Source of the DNA: Deltaproteobacteria bacterium
GTDB lineage: Bacteria; Desulfobacterota; Deferrisomatia; Deferrisomatales; JACRMM01
Assembly (NCBI GenBank): GCA_016214985.1
Contig: JACRMM010000002.1
Location: forward strand, 1-64,000
Direction of reading: 5' to 3'
DNA: 64,000 nucleotides
Below are positions 33,268 to 40,169 of this stretch, piece after piece; the first letter of the stretch is position 1; each line of letters begins with the position of its first letter. The notes under the pieces are model-generated. The model was not told where the DNA came from. It worked only from the letters and a program-made list of their open reading frames with translations, and searched no databases. The translations under genes and the position numbers were made by a program.

Positions 33268-34518
33268 TCAGCCTCCGCCGCCCGACGCCTCCGAGCGCCC
33301 AATCCAGTCCGCCACGCGCTCGGGCTTCAGGATGAAGTAGAACAGCCGCCCCCGGTGCGCCTGGCGCCCCGCCACCTCGCCCGCCGGCTCGCCGATGCCG
33401 AGGTATAGGTCGGCGCGGCCCGGGGCCCGGATCGCGCCGCCCGTATCCTGATCCAGGAGGAACTGCGCGAAGGGCCTCGATCCCCCTTCGGCCGTGGCCA
33501 GAGACGTCTGCACGAGCACGACACCGCCCAGGGGGAAGATCGACTTGTCCGTGGCCAGGGTGCGCATCGGCGTGACGGCCACGCCCAGCGAGCCCACCGG
33601 CCAGTCGCCCGGCACCTGGGTCCGAAAGAAGATGTACCGGTCGTTTCGCCGCACGTAGCCGTCGAGGTCCTCCGGGTGGTCCTGGAAGTACGCTCGGATC
33701 GCCGGGAGGGTGAGGCGTTCCTTCTCGATCTTGCCGTCGGCGACCAGGAGCCGGCCGATGCTCGTGTACGGCCGGCCGTTGGAGCCCGCGTAGCCGACGT
33801 GCACCGGCGGGCCGCCGTCGGTCATCTCGAGGCGCGCCGACCCCTGCACCTCCACGAGGAAGGCGTCGAGACGGCTGTCCAGCCACGCGATCTCCCGGCC
33901 GGTGAGGCCCAGGGCCGCCGGGTCCCGCTCGATCTCGGCCCGGGCAGGATAGGGCACGATCGCCCCGCCGACCCTTCGGCCGAGCCCTTCCTCCTTCCCC
34001 TCATCGGAAACGAGATCCGGCGGCCTCCCATAGAGGGGATAGCGGAACGCGGTCGTGGGGGTCTTCGACGCCCGGAAGATGGGTGCGTAGTACCCCGTGA
34101 AGAGCACCGTCCCGCGGCCGTCGGAGCCCACGCTCGCGTACAGATCGAACTCCCGCCCCACTCGCGCGCGAAACTCCCCTGCGCTGCCGCTCGACCGGAG
34201 GAGCTCCCGGAACGCCGCCACTCCCGCGCGGGCCTGCTCGTGCGTTACGGTAGGAGACGGAAACGGGTACGCCGCGCCGGATCTCGGGTCGTCGAACCAC
34301 GCGAGGCTGCGCTCCAGCGCCTCCTGGAGCCCGCCGTCGCGGCCTTCGAAGGCCTCCGTCAGGTCCGGCCACCCCTCCGGGCCGGCGACGCGGCTCAGCG
34401 CCACCGGCTCGGAAGCGGGGGAGCGGGAGGAACCGGCGGCGCCCGCGGCGCGCCCCGAGCCGGCGAACCACAGGACCACGGCGAGGCCGACGGCGACCCC
34501 GCACCGCCGCCCGGTCAC
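33268..34518 (-). CDS. mltA: membrane-bound lytic murein transglycosylase A
   Basis: 416 residues. Blocks VLFTGYYAPIFRASKTPTTAFRYPLYGRP, GYAGSNGRPYTSIGRLLVADG and FAQFLLDQDTGGAIRAPGRADLYLG (shortened here) identify MltA plus its 3D domain; the catalytic Asp is in the QDTGGAI region. It cleaves glycan strands to 1,6-anhydromuropeptides. The N-terminus has a hydrophobic signal (VAVGLAVVLWFAGSG) but no lipobox Cys, unlike enterobacterial MltA. The GTG overlaps the cupin stop (GTGA, 34515-34518), so it is the last gene of a four-gene coupled operon and convergent with ampG. Confidence 0.9.
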   Translation of the reverse strand: MTGRRCGVAVGLAVVLWFAGSGRAAGAAGSSRSPASEPVALSRVAGPEGWPDLTEAFEGRDGGLQEALERSLAWFDDPRSGAAYPFPSPTVTHEQARAGVAAFRELLRSSGSAGEFRARVGREFDLYASVGSDGRGTVLFTGYYAPIFRASKTPTTAFRYPLYGRPPDLVSDEGKEEGLGRRVGGAIVPYPARAEIERDPAALGLTGREIAWLDSRLDAFLVEVQGSARLEMTDGGPPVHVGYAGSNGRPYTSIGRLLVADGKIEKERLTLPAIRAYFQDHPEDLDGYVRRNDRYIFFRTQVPGDWPVGSLGVAVTPMRTLATDKSIFPLGGVVLVQTSLATAEGGSRPFAQFLLDQDTGGAIRAPGRADLYLGIGEPAGEVAGRQAHRGRLFYFILKPERVADWIGRSEASGGGG

Positions 34519-35201
34519 GGGCGCGTGCCTCCGGTCCCCGGAGCCCCACCGGCTCCAAGCGCCGCCAGGGCCTGGGCGGCGAGCATCCTCTTCTTCTCGT
34601 GCGGCCTCAAGATCCGGTACACGCGGCCCGTCTCCGGATCGAACTCCTGGATGTACCCTCTCGCGAGCGACTGCCCATAGAGGCTCAGGGACGCCACGGT
34701 CCGGTCCGTGGGGTTCCCGACGCGGTGGATCCCTTCGTCCAGGGGGAGCGTGGACGCGGTCTCGGCCGGGCGGAGCGTCCGCCGGCCCGCCGGCGCCACG
34801 CGGGCAAGCTCCGGCCGCGAGCCGTCGTCCTCTCGTCGGTAACCGACGACCTCGAGCACCCCGCCGACCGGCCCGAGAAGGCCCCAGGAGTTGTGGTCGT
34901 GGACCGGTGTGAAGCGGGCCGGTTCGTAGAGGTAGAGCCGCAGGGAGAAGAGCCGGCGGGGATGGGCGTAGAGCAGGAGCTCGTTGTCGAAGGCCGTGGG
35001 GCGCCGGAGGTCGACCGGCCCGGTCCCCTCGGCGATCTCCGCGAGCAGGCGAGCGAAGAGCTCCGTTTCCCCCAGGAGGCGGCAGAAGTCGTCGCGAACC
35101 CGCTCGATCCGCGCCCGGTCGTCCGCGACGCCCGAAAGCCCCTCGGCGCACGCGTCGCAGAACGGCGCGATGCCGTCGGGGATCGGCCCCGGCGTGGTCA
35201 T
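34515..35201 (-). CDS. cysteine dioxygenase-like cupin protein
   Basis: 228 residues with a CDO-type cupin. ARFTPVHDHNSWGLLGPVGG contains the HxH metal pair, and DEGIHRVGNPTDRTVASLSLYG supplies the third His. Family members are Fe-dependent thiol dioxygenases or predicted metal enzymes. The N-terminal CDACAEG motif is not typical of CDO. Whether it oxidises cysteine, another thiol or something else is open. The ATG overlaps the stop of the QueG-like gene (ATGA, 35198-35201), and its stop overlaps the mltA start. Confidence 0.78.
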   Translation of the reverse strand: MTTPGPIPDGIAPFCDACAEGLSGVADDRARIERVRDDFCRLLGETELFARLLAEIAEGTGPVDLRRPTAFDNELLLYAHPRRLFSLRLYLYEPARFTPVHDHNSWGLLGPVGGVLEVVGYRREDDGSRPELARVAPAGRRTLRPAETASTLPLDEGIHRVGNPTDRTVASLSLYGQSLARGYIQEFDPETGRVYRILRPHEKKRMLAAQALAALGAGGAPGTGGTRP

Positions 35202-36088
35202 GGCTTCTCCTCCCTTCGTCGCTCGCCCCCAGCCGTGGGCTGGGGGGGCTCGTCGTCGAGCGGCCAGCTTCCGTGGCGGCGGACGTGGGTCCAGGCCCGA
35301 TAGGAGGGGTCGTCGGGGTCCCGAGCCAGCGCGTCGGCCTCCCGGAGGTAGTGCGGCAGCACGTTCTCCCTGCCGTAGAGCCGTCGATCGTCTCCCACCG
35401 GGCACACCTTGACGCAGATGCCGCACGGGTAGCAGCGCTTCTTCACCAAGAGCTTGTGCCGCTCGGTGCAGAGCCGCTTGTCGTAGTCGGCCACGACGAC
35501 CGGCTCCTCCGAGCGCAGGCGCTCCTTGGGGATCGTAAGCGCGGCCACCGGGCAACAGGTCGCGCAGGCCCCGCAGCGGATGCACAGGTTCTCGGGCAGG
35601 GGCGGGTCCGGCGGCAGCGGCACCTCGGTGAAGACCGAGACGAATCGGACCCGAGGCCCGAACTCCGGGGTGAGGATCGCGTGGTTCACCCCGACCGTGC
35701 CGAGCCCGGCATACTCGGCCGCGAAGTTGTGCGCAAACGCGGCCGCGGGTCTCTCGAGCAGGATGTCGAGGCTCGCGTACCCGTCCCGGCTGAGGAAGAA
35801 CGCCGCGGCGTTCCGCCGATTGAGCCACCGCGTGAGGTCGAACGCCAGGTCGTCGAGCCGGCGGTTACACGTGCGGTAGAGCTCCATGTGCTGCACCGAG
35901 GGGGTCGTCTCAACCAGGGGCAACGGCATCTGGAGTCCGATCACGATCACCGACCGGGCCGGCGCCCAGAGCGATCCGGGCCGGTACGCCTCGGGCACGC
36001 GACCCTTTTCCGCCCACGCCTCCACCGGGGCCACCCCGACCAGGTCGGCGCCCTGGTCGCGAAGGTATCGAACGATCTCCTCCTTCAT
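35198..36088 (-). CDS. QueG-like 4Fe-4S oxidoreductase
   Basis: 296 residues. The N-terminal part (VRYLRDQGADLVGVAPVEAW) resembles the corrinoid-binding region of epoxyqueuosine reductase and reductive-dehalogenase-like proteins. The C-terminal ferredoxin segment has CIRCGACATCCP and CYPCGICVKVCPVG for two [4Fe-4S] clusters. The C-terminal HEAT domain of true QueG is absent, so a role in queuosine is unlikely to be certain; such short relatives are common in anaerobes with unknown substrates. ATGA overlaps join it to the NrpR-like gene upstream and the cupin downstream. Confidence 0.8.
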   Translation of the reverse strand: MKEEIVRYLRDQGADLVGVAPVEAWAEKGRVPEAYRPGSLWAPARSVIVIGLQMPLPLVETTPSVQHMELYRTCNRRLDDLAFDLTRWLNRRNAAAFFLSRDGYASLDILLERPAAAFAHNFAAEYAGLGTVGVNHAILTPEFGPRVRFVSVFTEVPLPPDPPLPENLCIRCGACATCCPVAALTIPKERLRSEEPVVVADYDKRLCTERHKLLVKKRCYPCGICVKVCPVGDDRRLYGRENVLPHYLREADALARDPDDPSYRAWTHVRRHGSWPLDDEPPQPTAGGERRREEKP

Positions 36089-37170
36089 GGATGCCGCCTC
36101 CTGGTCCCGAGCGTCTCCGCGACCGGCAGCCTCGGGAGAGCCGCCGCCTGCGCTGCTCCTGCCGGGGCCATCTCCGCCAATCGGTCGGCCAGCTCGGAGT
36201 AGTGGAAAAGCCGATGGAAGTCCAGCAGCCCCGAGAGTGCCCGAGACTCCACCCGGTGCCCCATCTCCTCGAGGATCGACACCGGGTTCAGGCCGCCGAC
36301 CACGACGAGCCCCGCGTGCCCCTGGCCGACGGGGATTCCGAAGAGAGGATGGCCGGACCAGCCGACCTCGAGCACCGCCCCCAGTCCCACGCGCCGGAGC
36401 CGCTCGGCCAGCAGGACCACGGTATCGCGGCTCTCGGCGGGGATCTCGCGAAAGCCCGCGCCCACGCGGCCGTTTCCCGTGGAGATCGCTCCCAGGTAGT
36501 CGGTCATTCCGCTCCGGATGAACACCTCCAGGGGGTCGATGGTCGTCCCTTCGTAGGTGATGAGCTCCACGAACCGCGTCGCCCGGCCGCCGACCAACTC
36601 GAGCAGACCGCCGAAGCGCGAGCGGGTCGGGATGCCGCTCTTCAGGAGCACCCCGTTGATCGTGATCGAGCACACCGTGCAGAACCCTACCCGGCCCTCC
36701 GGCACGACGACCTCGCCGACGCGCTCGCCCGGGGCGAGAAGGGCCATCAGCTCCCCCATCGCATACCCCCGGGCGAAGACTTCGCCGATGCTCTCGGCAC
36801 CGGCCAGGAGTGCGTCGACCGGCGCGATGCTGGTGTTCACCACCACCCTGCCCCGCCGCGTCGCCAGATCGAAGTCCATCCGGTACGTCATCTCGTCGAT
36901 CTTGGCCGACAGCAGCCCTACCCGATCGAACACGGTCGCGGCCTTCAGCTCGCAGCGGCCCGCCTCGGTGAGCCGGTGGCCCCGGCGACCCAGGGGCTCG
37001 GTCAATCCCTCGGCACTGAGCTCCGCCAGGTAGAGGCGGACCGTGCGCTCGCTCACGTCGAAGCCGCGGCCCGTCAACTGGTCGCTCAGGTGCCCGCTCG
37101 ACACCGGAGCGCTCGCGCCCCGGAGGAGCTCCAAGATCGCCTGTCGCTTTCGGTCGCGCTTGGAACTCAA
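36085..37170 (-). CDS. NrpR-like (DUF128) transcriptional regulator
   Basis: 361 residues from the chosen start. An N-terminal winged helix (QAILELLRG... VSSGHLSDQLTGRGFDVSERTVRLYL region, about 8-70) is followed by a single NrpR/DUF128 domain with VPEGRVGFCTVCSITINGVLL and FVELITYEGTTIDPLEVFI. In methanogens NrpR represses nitrogen genes and senses 2-oxoglutarate; bacterial homologues are little studied. I favour the TTG at 37168-37170 (GGGGGT upstream) because the wHTH begins there; ATG 37260 is possible. It is divergent from glutamate synthase, a likely target, and its stop overlaps the QueG-like start. Confidence 0.8.
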   Translation of the reverse strand: MSSKRDRKRQAILELLRGASAPVSSGHLSDQLTGRGFDVSERTVRLYLAELSAEGLTEPLGRRGHRLTEAGRCELKAATVFDRVGLLSAKIDEMTYRMDFDLATRRGRVVVNTSIAPVDALLAGAESIGEVFARGYAMGELMALLAPGERVGEVVVPEGRVGFCTVCSITINGVLLKSGIPTRSRFGGLLELVGGRATRFVELITYEGTTIDPLEVFIRSGMTDYLGAISTGNGRVGAGFREIPAESRDTVVLLAERLRRVGLGAVLEVGWSGHPLFGIPVGQGHAGLVVVGGLNPVSILEEMGHRVESRALSGLLDFHRLFHYSELADRLAEMAPAGAAQAAALPRLPVAETLGTRRRHP

Positions 37171-37333
37171 CGGGCACCCCCTGGAAGCCCGCTGCCGATC
37201 GGCGCCTGCCACGGGCAATTCTGCCGGGAACACCGCTGCCGTCCCCTGGCTTGTCGGCACTTCTGCCGCTCCATCTTGTCTCCTTTGCCGAACAGGAAAT
37301 CCCGCTTGACTCTCTTCAAGCTGCTCTCCACAG

Positions 37334-37372
37334 TGCCGCCACTTTCGGCAAACCTATGCCGTTGTCTCGGCA
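37334..37372. promoter_or_regulatory. tandem TGCCG/CGGCA dyads, candidate NrpR-like operators
   Basis: Two adjacent dyads, TGCCG-N7-CGGCA (37334-37350) and TGCCG-N6-CGGCA (37357-37372), have centres about 22 bp apart, near two helical turns. Further TGCCG/CGGCA half-sites are present at 37253-37268 and 37285-37291. They lie 25-65 bases before the glutamate synthase ATG, in the divergent promoter region shared with the NrpR-like regulator. Binding is inferred, not shown. Confidence 0.6.
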
Positions 37373-37397
37373 CATACCAACAGAAAAGGAGGATCTC

Positions 37398-39038
37398 ATG
37401 TTCGAGTGGCCCAAAGCGAATGATGCGCTCGGCACGGTCAACCGCGGCAACCCCTGCGAGTCGGGCCTCTGCACCCTGTGCATGAGCGACTGCAAGGGGA
37501 AGTGCGAGACGTGGCTCTCGTCCCTCGTGGGCCGAAAGCTCCTCTACCCGCGCCACTTCGGCAGCATCACGAGCGGGGCCAGCCACAACTTTGCCGTGGG
37601 GGTAGGCTACCATGCGCTGCGGATCCAGGGCTACGCCTACGGGGCCCAGGGGCTCGCGCCGGGCCTTTCCCGGGACCCCGACGACTGTGTGTTCCCGAAT
37701 GTCGACATCTCCACGTCCTTCGGCAACGAGATCACGACCAAGTGCCGCGTGCCCATGATGACCGGCGCGCTGGGCTCGACGTTCATCGCCGCCAAGTATT
37801 GGAACAGCTTCTCGGTGGGCGCCGCCCTGTGCGGCTTTCCCATCGTCATCGGCGAAAACGTCGTGGGCGTGGACAAACAGTCGACGATCGAGAAAGGCCG
37901 CATCCTCTCCTCTCCCGAGCTCGACCGACGGGTCGACACCTACCTGCGCTACTTCGACGGCCACGGGGCCATCATCGTGCAGATGAACGTCGAGGACACC
38001 CGAAACGGCGTCGCCGAGTACATCGCCGAGAAGTACGGAGACAAGGTCGTCATCGAGCTCAAGTGGGGGCAGGGCGCCAAGGACATCGGCGGCGAGATCC
38101 AGGTCACCGACCTCGAGTACGCGAAGTTCCTCAAGGACCGCGGGTACGTCGTCGATCCCGACCCCTACGACCCGATCGTGCAGGCCGCCTTCAAGGCCCG
38201 CGCCATCACTTCGTTTGCGCGCCACAGCCGCCTGGGCGGCACCGACATCGACTCCACCGACGGCGTCGAGGCCGCCTTCAAGGCGCACGTCGAAGCGCTG
38301 CGCAAGCTCGGCTACAAGCGCATTTCGCTCAAGACCGGCGCCTACGGCATGGAGGCCCTGGCGATGTCGATCCGTTACGCGTCCGACTGCAAGCTCGATC
38401 TCCTCACGATCGACGGCGCGGGCGGCGGCACCGGCATGAGCCCCTGGAACATGATGCAGCACTGGGGCGTCCCGTCCCTCGAGCTCCACGCCAAGACCTA
38501 CGAGTACTGCAAGGTGCTGGAAGGTCGTGGCGCCACGGTTCCCGACCTCGCGCTCGCCGGCGGATTCGCGCGGGAAGACCATATCTTCAAGGCCCTCGCG
38601 CTGTGCGCGCCCTACACAAAGCTCGTCTGCATGGGCCGCGCTCCCATGATCCCGGGCTACCTCGGCAGCAACATCGAGGGCGTGTTCAAGCCCGAGCAGC
38701 GCGCCGAGCTCCACGGCAACTGGGACGCCCTGCCCCCCTCGGTGACCGCCCAGGGCAAGTACCCCGAGGAGATCTTCTCGGGCTGGGAGGCCGTCAAGAA
38801 CAAGGTCGGTGAGCAGGAGATGGAGAAGATCCCCTTCGGCGCCGTGGCCATGTACGGGTACGCGGACAAGCTCGCCTGCGGGCTCCAGCAGTTCATGGCC
38901 GGCGCCCGAAAGTTCAGCCTCGCAACGCTCTCCCGAAGCGACCTCATGAGCGCCAACCGGGAGACCGAGGCCGTCACCGGCATTCCGTACCTGACGGAGT
39001 CCTTGAACGAGAAGGCCCTTGCGATCCTGAAGAAGTAG
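37398..39038 (+). CDS. FMN-binding glutamate synthase family protein
   Basis: 546 residues matching the archaeal/GltB-domain-2 type. A Cys-rich N-terminus (CESGLCTLCMSDCKGKC) precedes the FMN TIM barrel with VPMMTGALGSTFIAAKYW, VIELKWGQGAKDIGGEI, LLTIDGAGGGTGMSPW and LALAGGFAREDHIFKALAL. No glutaminase domain is present, so ammonia or a separate subunit must supply nitrogen. It would make glutamate from 2-oxoglutarate with reduced ferredoxin or NAD(P)H. AAGGAGGA precedes the ATG. The tandem dyads upstream and the divergent NrpR-like regulator suggest nitrogen control. A strong terminator follows. Confidence 0.88.
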   Translation: MFEWPKANDALGTVNRGNPCESGLCTLCMSDCKGKCETWLSSLVGRKLLYPRHFGSITSGASHNFAVGVGYHALRIQGYAYGAQGLAPGLSRDPDDCVFPNVDISTSFGNEITTKCRVPMMTGALGSTFIAAKYWNSFSVGAALCGFPIVIGENVVGVDKQSTIEKGRILSSPELDRRVDTYLRYFDGHGAIIVQMNVEDTRNGVAEYIAEKYGDKVVIELKWGQGAKDIGGEIQVTDLEYAKFLKDRGYVVDPDPYDPIVQAAFKARAITSFARHSRLGGTDIDSTDGVEAAFKAHVEALRKLGYKRISLKTGAYGMEALAMSIRYASDCKLDLLTIDGAGGGTGMSPWNMMQHWGVPSLELHAKTYEYCKVLEGRGATVPDLALAGGFAREDHIFKALALCAPYTKLVCMGRAPMIPGYLGSNIEGVFKPEQRAELHGNWDALPPSVTAQGKYPEEIFSGWEAVKNKVGEQEMEKIPFGAVAMYGYADKLACGLQQFMAGARKFSLATLSRSDLMSANRETEAVTGIPYLTESLNEKALAILKK

Positions 39039-39069
39039 GCGCCGTCGCCCCTGCGCCGGCGCAGGACCC

Positions 39070-39104
39070 GGGGCCGCGCGGACTACCGCGCGGCCCCTTT
39101 CTTG
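39070..39104 (+). terminator. Rho-independent terminator of the glutamate synthase gene
   Basis: A 12-bp perfect stem, GGGGCCGCGCGG (39070-39081) and CCGCGCGGCCCC (39086-39097), with an ACTA loop is followed by TTTCTTGT. It lies 31 bases after the stop codon. Confidence 0.9.
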
Positions 39105-39157
39105 TGTGGTGACGCGAGAACCCGACGCGCGTCGCCCCCCCGATGCCGGGCCGACAC

Positions 39158-39191
39158 GGCCCGATGTCGCCCCGGTTGCGGCCCGATGTCG
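39158..39191. promoter_or_regulatory. 12-bp direct repeat upstream of the cytochrome gene
   Basis: GGCCCGATGTCG occurs at 39158-39169 and again at 39180-39191, spaced 22 bp start to start, with a partial third copy (CCCGATGCCG) near 39139. The spacing of about two helical turns is what a dimeric activator would need. It lies about 110-145 bases before the cytochrome ATG. Confidence 0.5.
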
Positions 39192-39302
39192 ATAGCGAAA
39201 CAGCGTGGGGAGCCGTATGAGAGAGAGCAGAGGGCGTGACGCCGCGCCCGAGCGCTTGCTCTACCACGCCCCGCACCGGGGCCCTCGCGAAGGGAGAAGA
39301 CC

Positions 39303-39662
39303 ATGAACACGATCGTCCGCACCGCCCTCTGCACCGCCCTCACCCTCGGACTCAGCCTCGGCGCCGCCCTGGCGGCCGATGCGCCCAAGGGTCCGGTCAA
39401 GGTCACGAACTTCGGCAAGAAGGCGGCGGTGACCTTTGACCACGGCAAGCACAAGGACGTGAAGTGCGAGCAGTGCCACCACAACGCCAAGGACGGGAAG
39501 TTCACGTGCGGCGAGTGCCACCGCAAGGACGACGACGCCAAGACGAAGGCCCCGAAGCTCGAGTCCGCGGCCCACAACAAGGACGTGGGCGTCTGTTTCT
39601 CCTGCCACAGGGCGGAGGACGCCAAGCACAAGCTGAAGTGCAACGACTGCCACAAGGGCTGA
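39303..39662 (+). CDS. periplasmic class III-type multiheme cytochrome c
   Basis: 119 residues. A Sec signal peptide (MNTIVRTALCTALTLGLSLGAALA, cleaved after ALA) is followed by a ~95-residue mature protein with four CxxCH haem sites: CEQCH, CGECH, CFSCH and CNDCH, plus extra His residues (VTFDHGKH, SAAHNKD) for distal ligands. That matches a tetrahaem c3/c7-like electron carrier in the periplasm of metal- or sulfate-reducing deltaproteobacteria. AAGGGAGAAGACC precedes the ATG. A similar but broken copy of its N-terminal block lies at 44.76 kb. Confidence 0.92.
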   Translation: MNTIVRTALCTALTLGLSLGAALAADAPKGPVKVTNFGKKAAVTFDHGKHKDVKCEQCHHNAKDGKFTCGECHRKDDDAKTKAPKLESAAHNKDVGVCFSCHRAEDAKHKLKCNDCHKG

Positions 39663-39695
39663 AGCGACGCCTGAGCCGCCCGTGGGGCGGGCGGC

Positions 39696-39730
39696 CCGCC
39701 GGAGGGGGCGCACACCCCCTCCGGCGGTTT
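39696..39730 (+). terminator. terminator hairpin after the cytochrome gene
   Basis: A 13-bp perfect stem, CCGCCGGAGGGGG (39696-39708) and CCCCCTCCGGCGG (39715-39727), with a CGCACA loop and a TTT end. It lies 34 bases after the cytochrome stop. Confidence 0.85.
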
Positions 39731-40169
39731 CGGGGCCGCAGCCGGGAACCGCGACCCTCTCCACGCTTGACGCGCCGATCGGCTTTCGATCGGTCGTTCC
39801 GTCTTCTCCCTCGAACACTGCGGAAATGGTCGGCGGCGGGTCGAGCGATCTTCGGAAACAACTCAAGTGGCCGCCACTCCCGGTCGATATCTCTCCTCGC
39901 CGCCAAGGGATGACGATCGCAGGGGCCACGGCCTGCACGATGGATGAGGGGACGCCGGCCAAGACACCGACAGAAGCGGCGCCGGACCACGGCACAGAAC
40001 GCCACGCGGCCCCGGGGGGGGAAGAATGCCGATACGCGCGACCCAGATATTGAACCCCGGACAAAGAAAACGGCCGACGTAGCCGCCCGAGAGCGATTCG
40101 TCGGCCGTTTGGCGTTTTGGGTCCCGGCCCGCAGGAGGATTCCCGCGGCGCGAACACGGAGGTGGGGCG
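39731..40169. other. long leader region before the giant lipoprotein gene
   Basis: About 440 bases without a supported gene. It contains a small hairpin, CCGATCG/CGATCGG (39775-39793), and a strong one at 40068-40110. The rest shows no recognised riboswitch core or coding frame. Confidence 0.4.
40068..40110 (+). promoter_or_regulatory. strong leader hairpin upstream of the giant lipoprotein gene
   Basis: AAACGGCCGACG (40068-40079) pairs perfectly with CGTCGGCCGTTT (40099-40110) over 12 bp, with a 19-base loop, followed by GGCGTTTTGG. The start codon is 60 bases further on. It could be an attenuator, a 5' stabiliser or a regulator site; no known riboswitch consensus was found. Confidence 0.5.

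Noticed and set aside
37253-37268. A GGCAC...GC string considered as a sigma-54 promoter for glutamate synthase.
   Set aside because: The GG-to-GC spacing is 7 rather than 10 bases; it is better explained as TGCCG half-sites.
40068-40110. The leader hairpin considered as a cyclic-di-GMP riboswitch.
   Set aside because: The conserved CAAAGC-type core and second helix of that class are absent.
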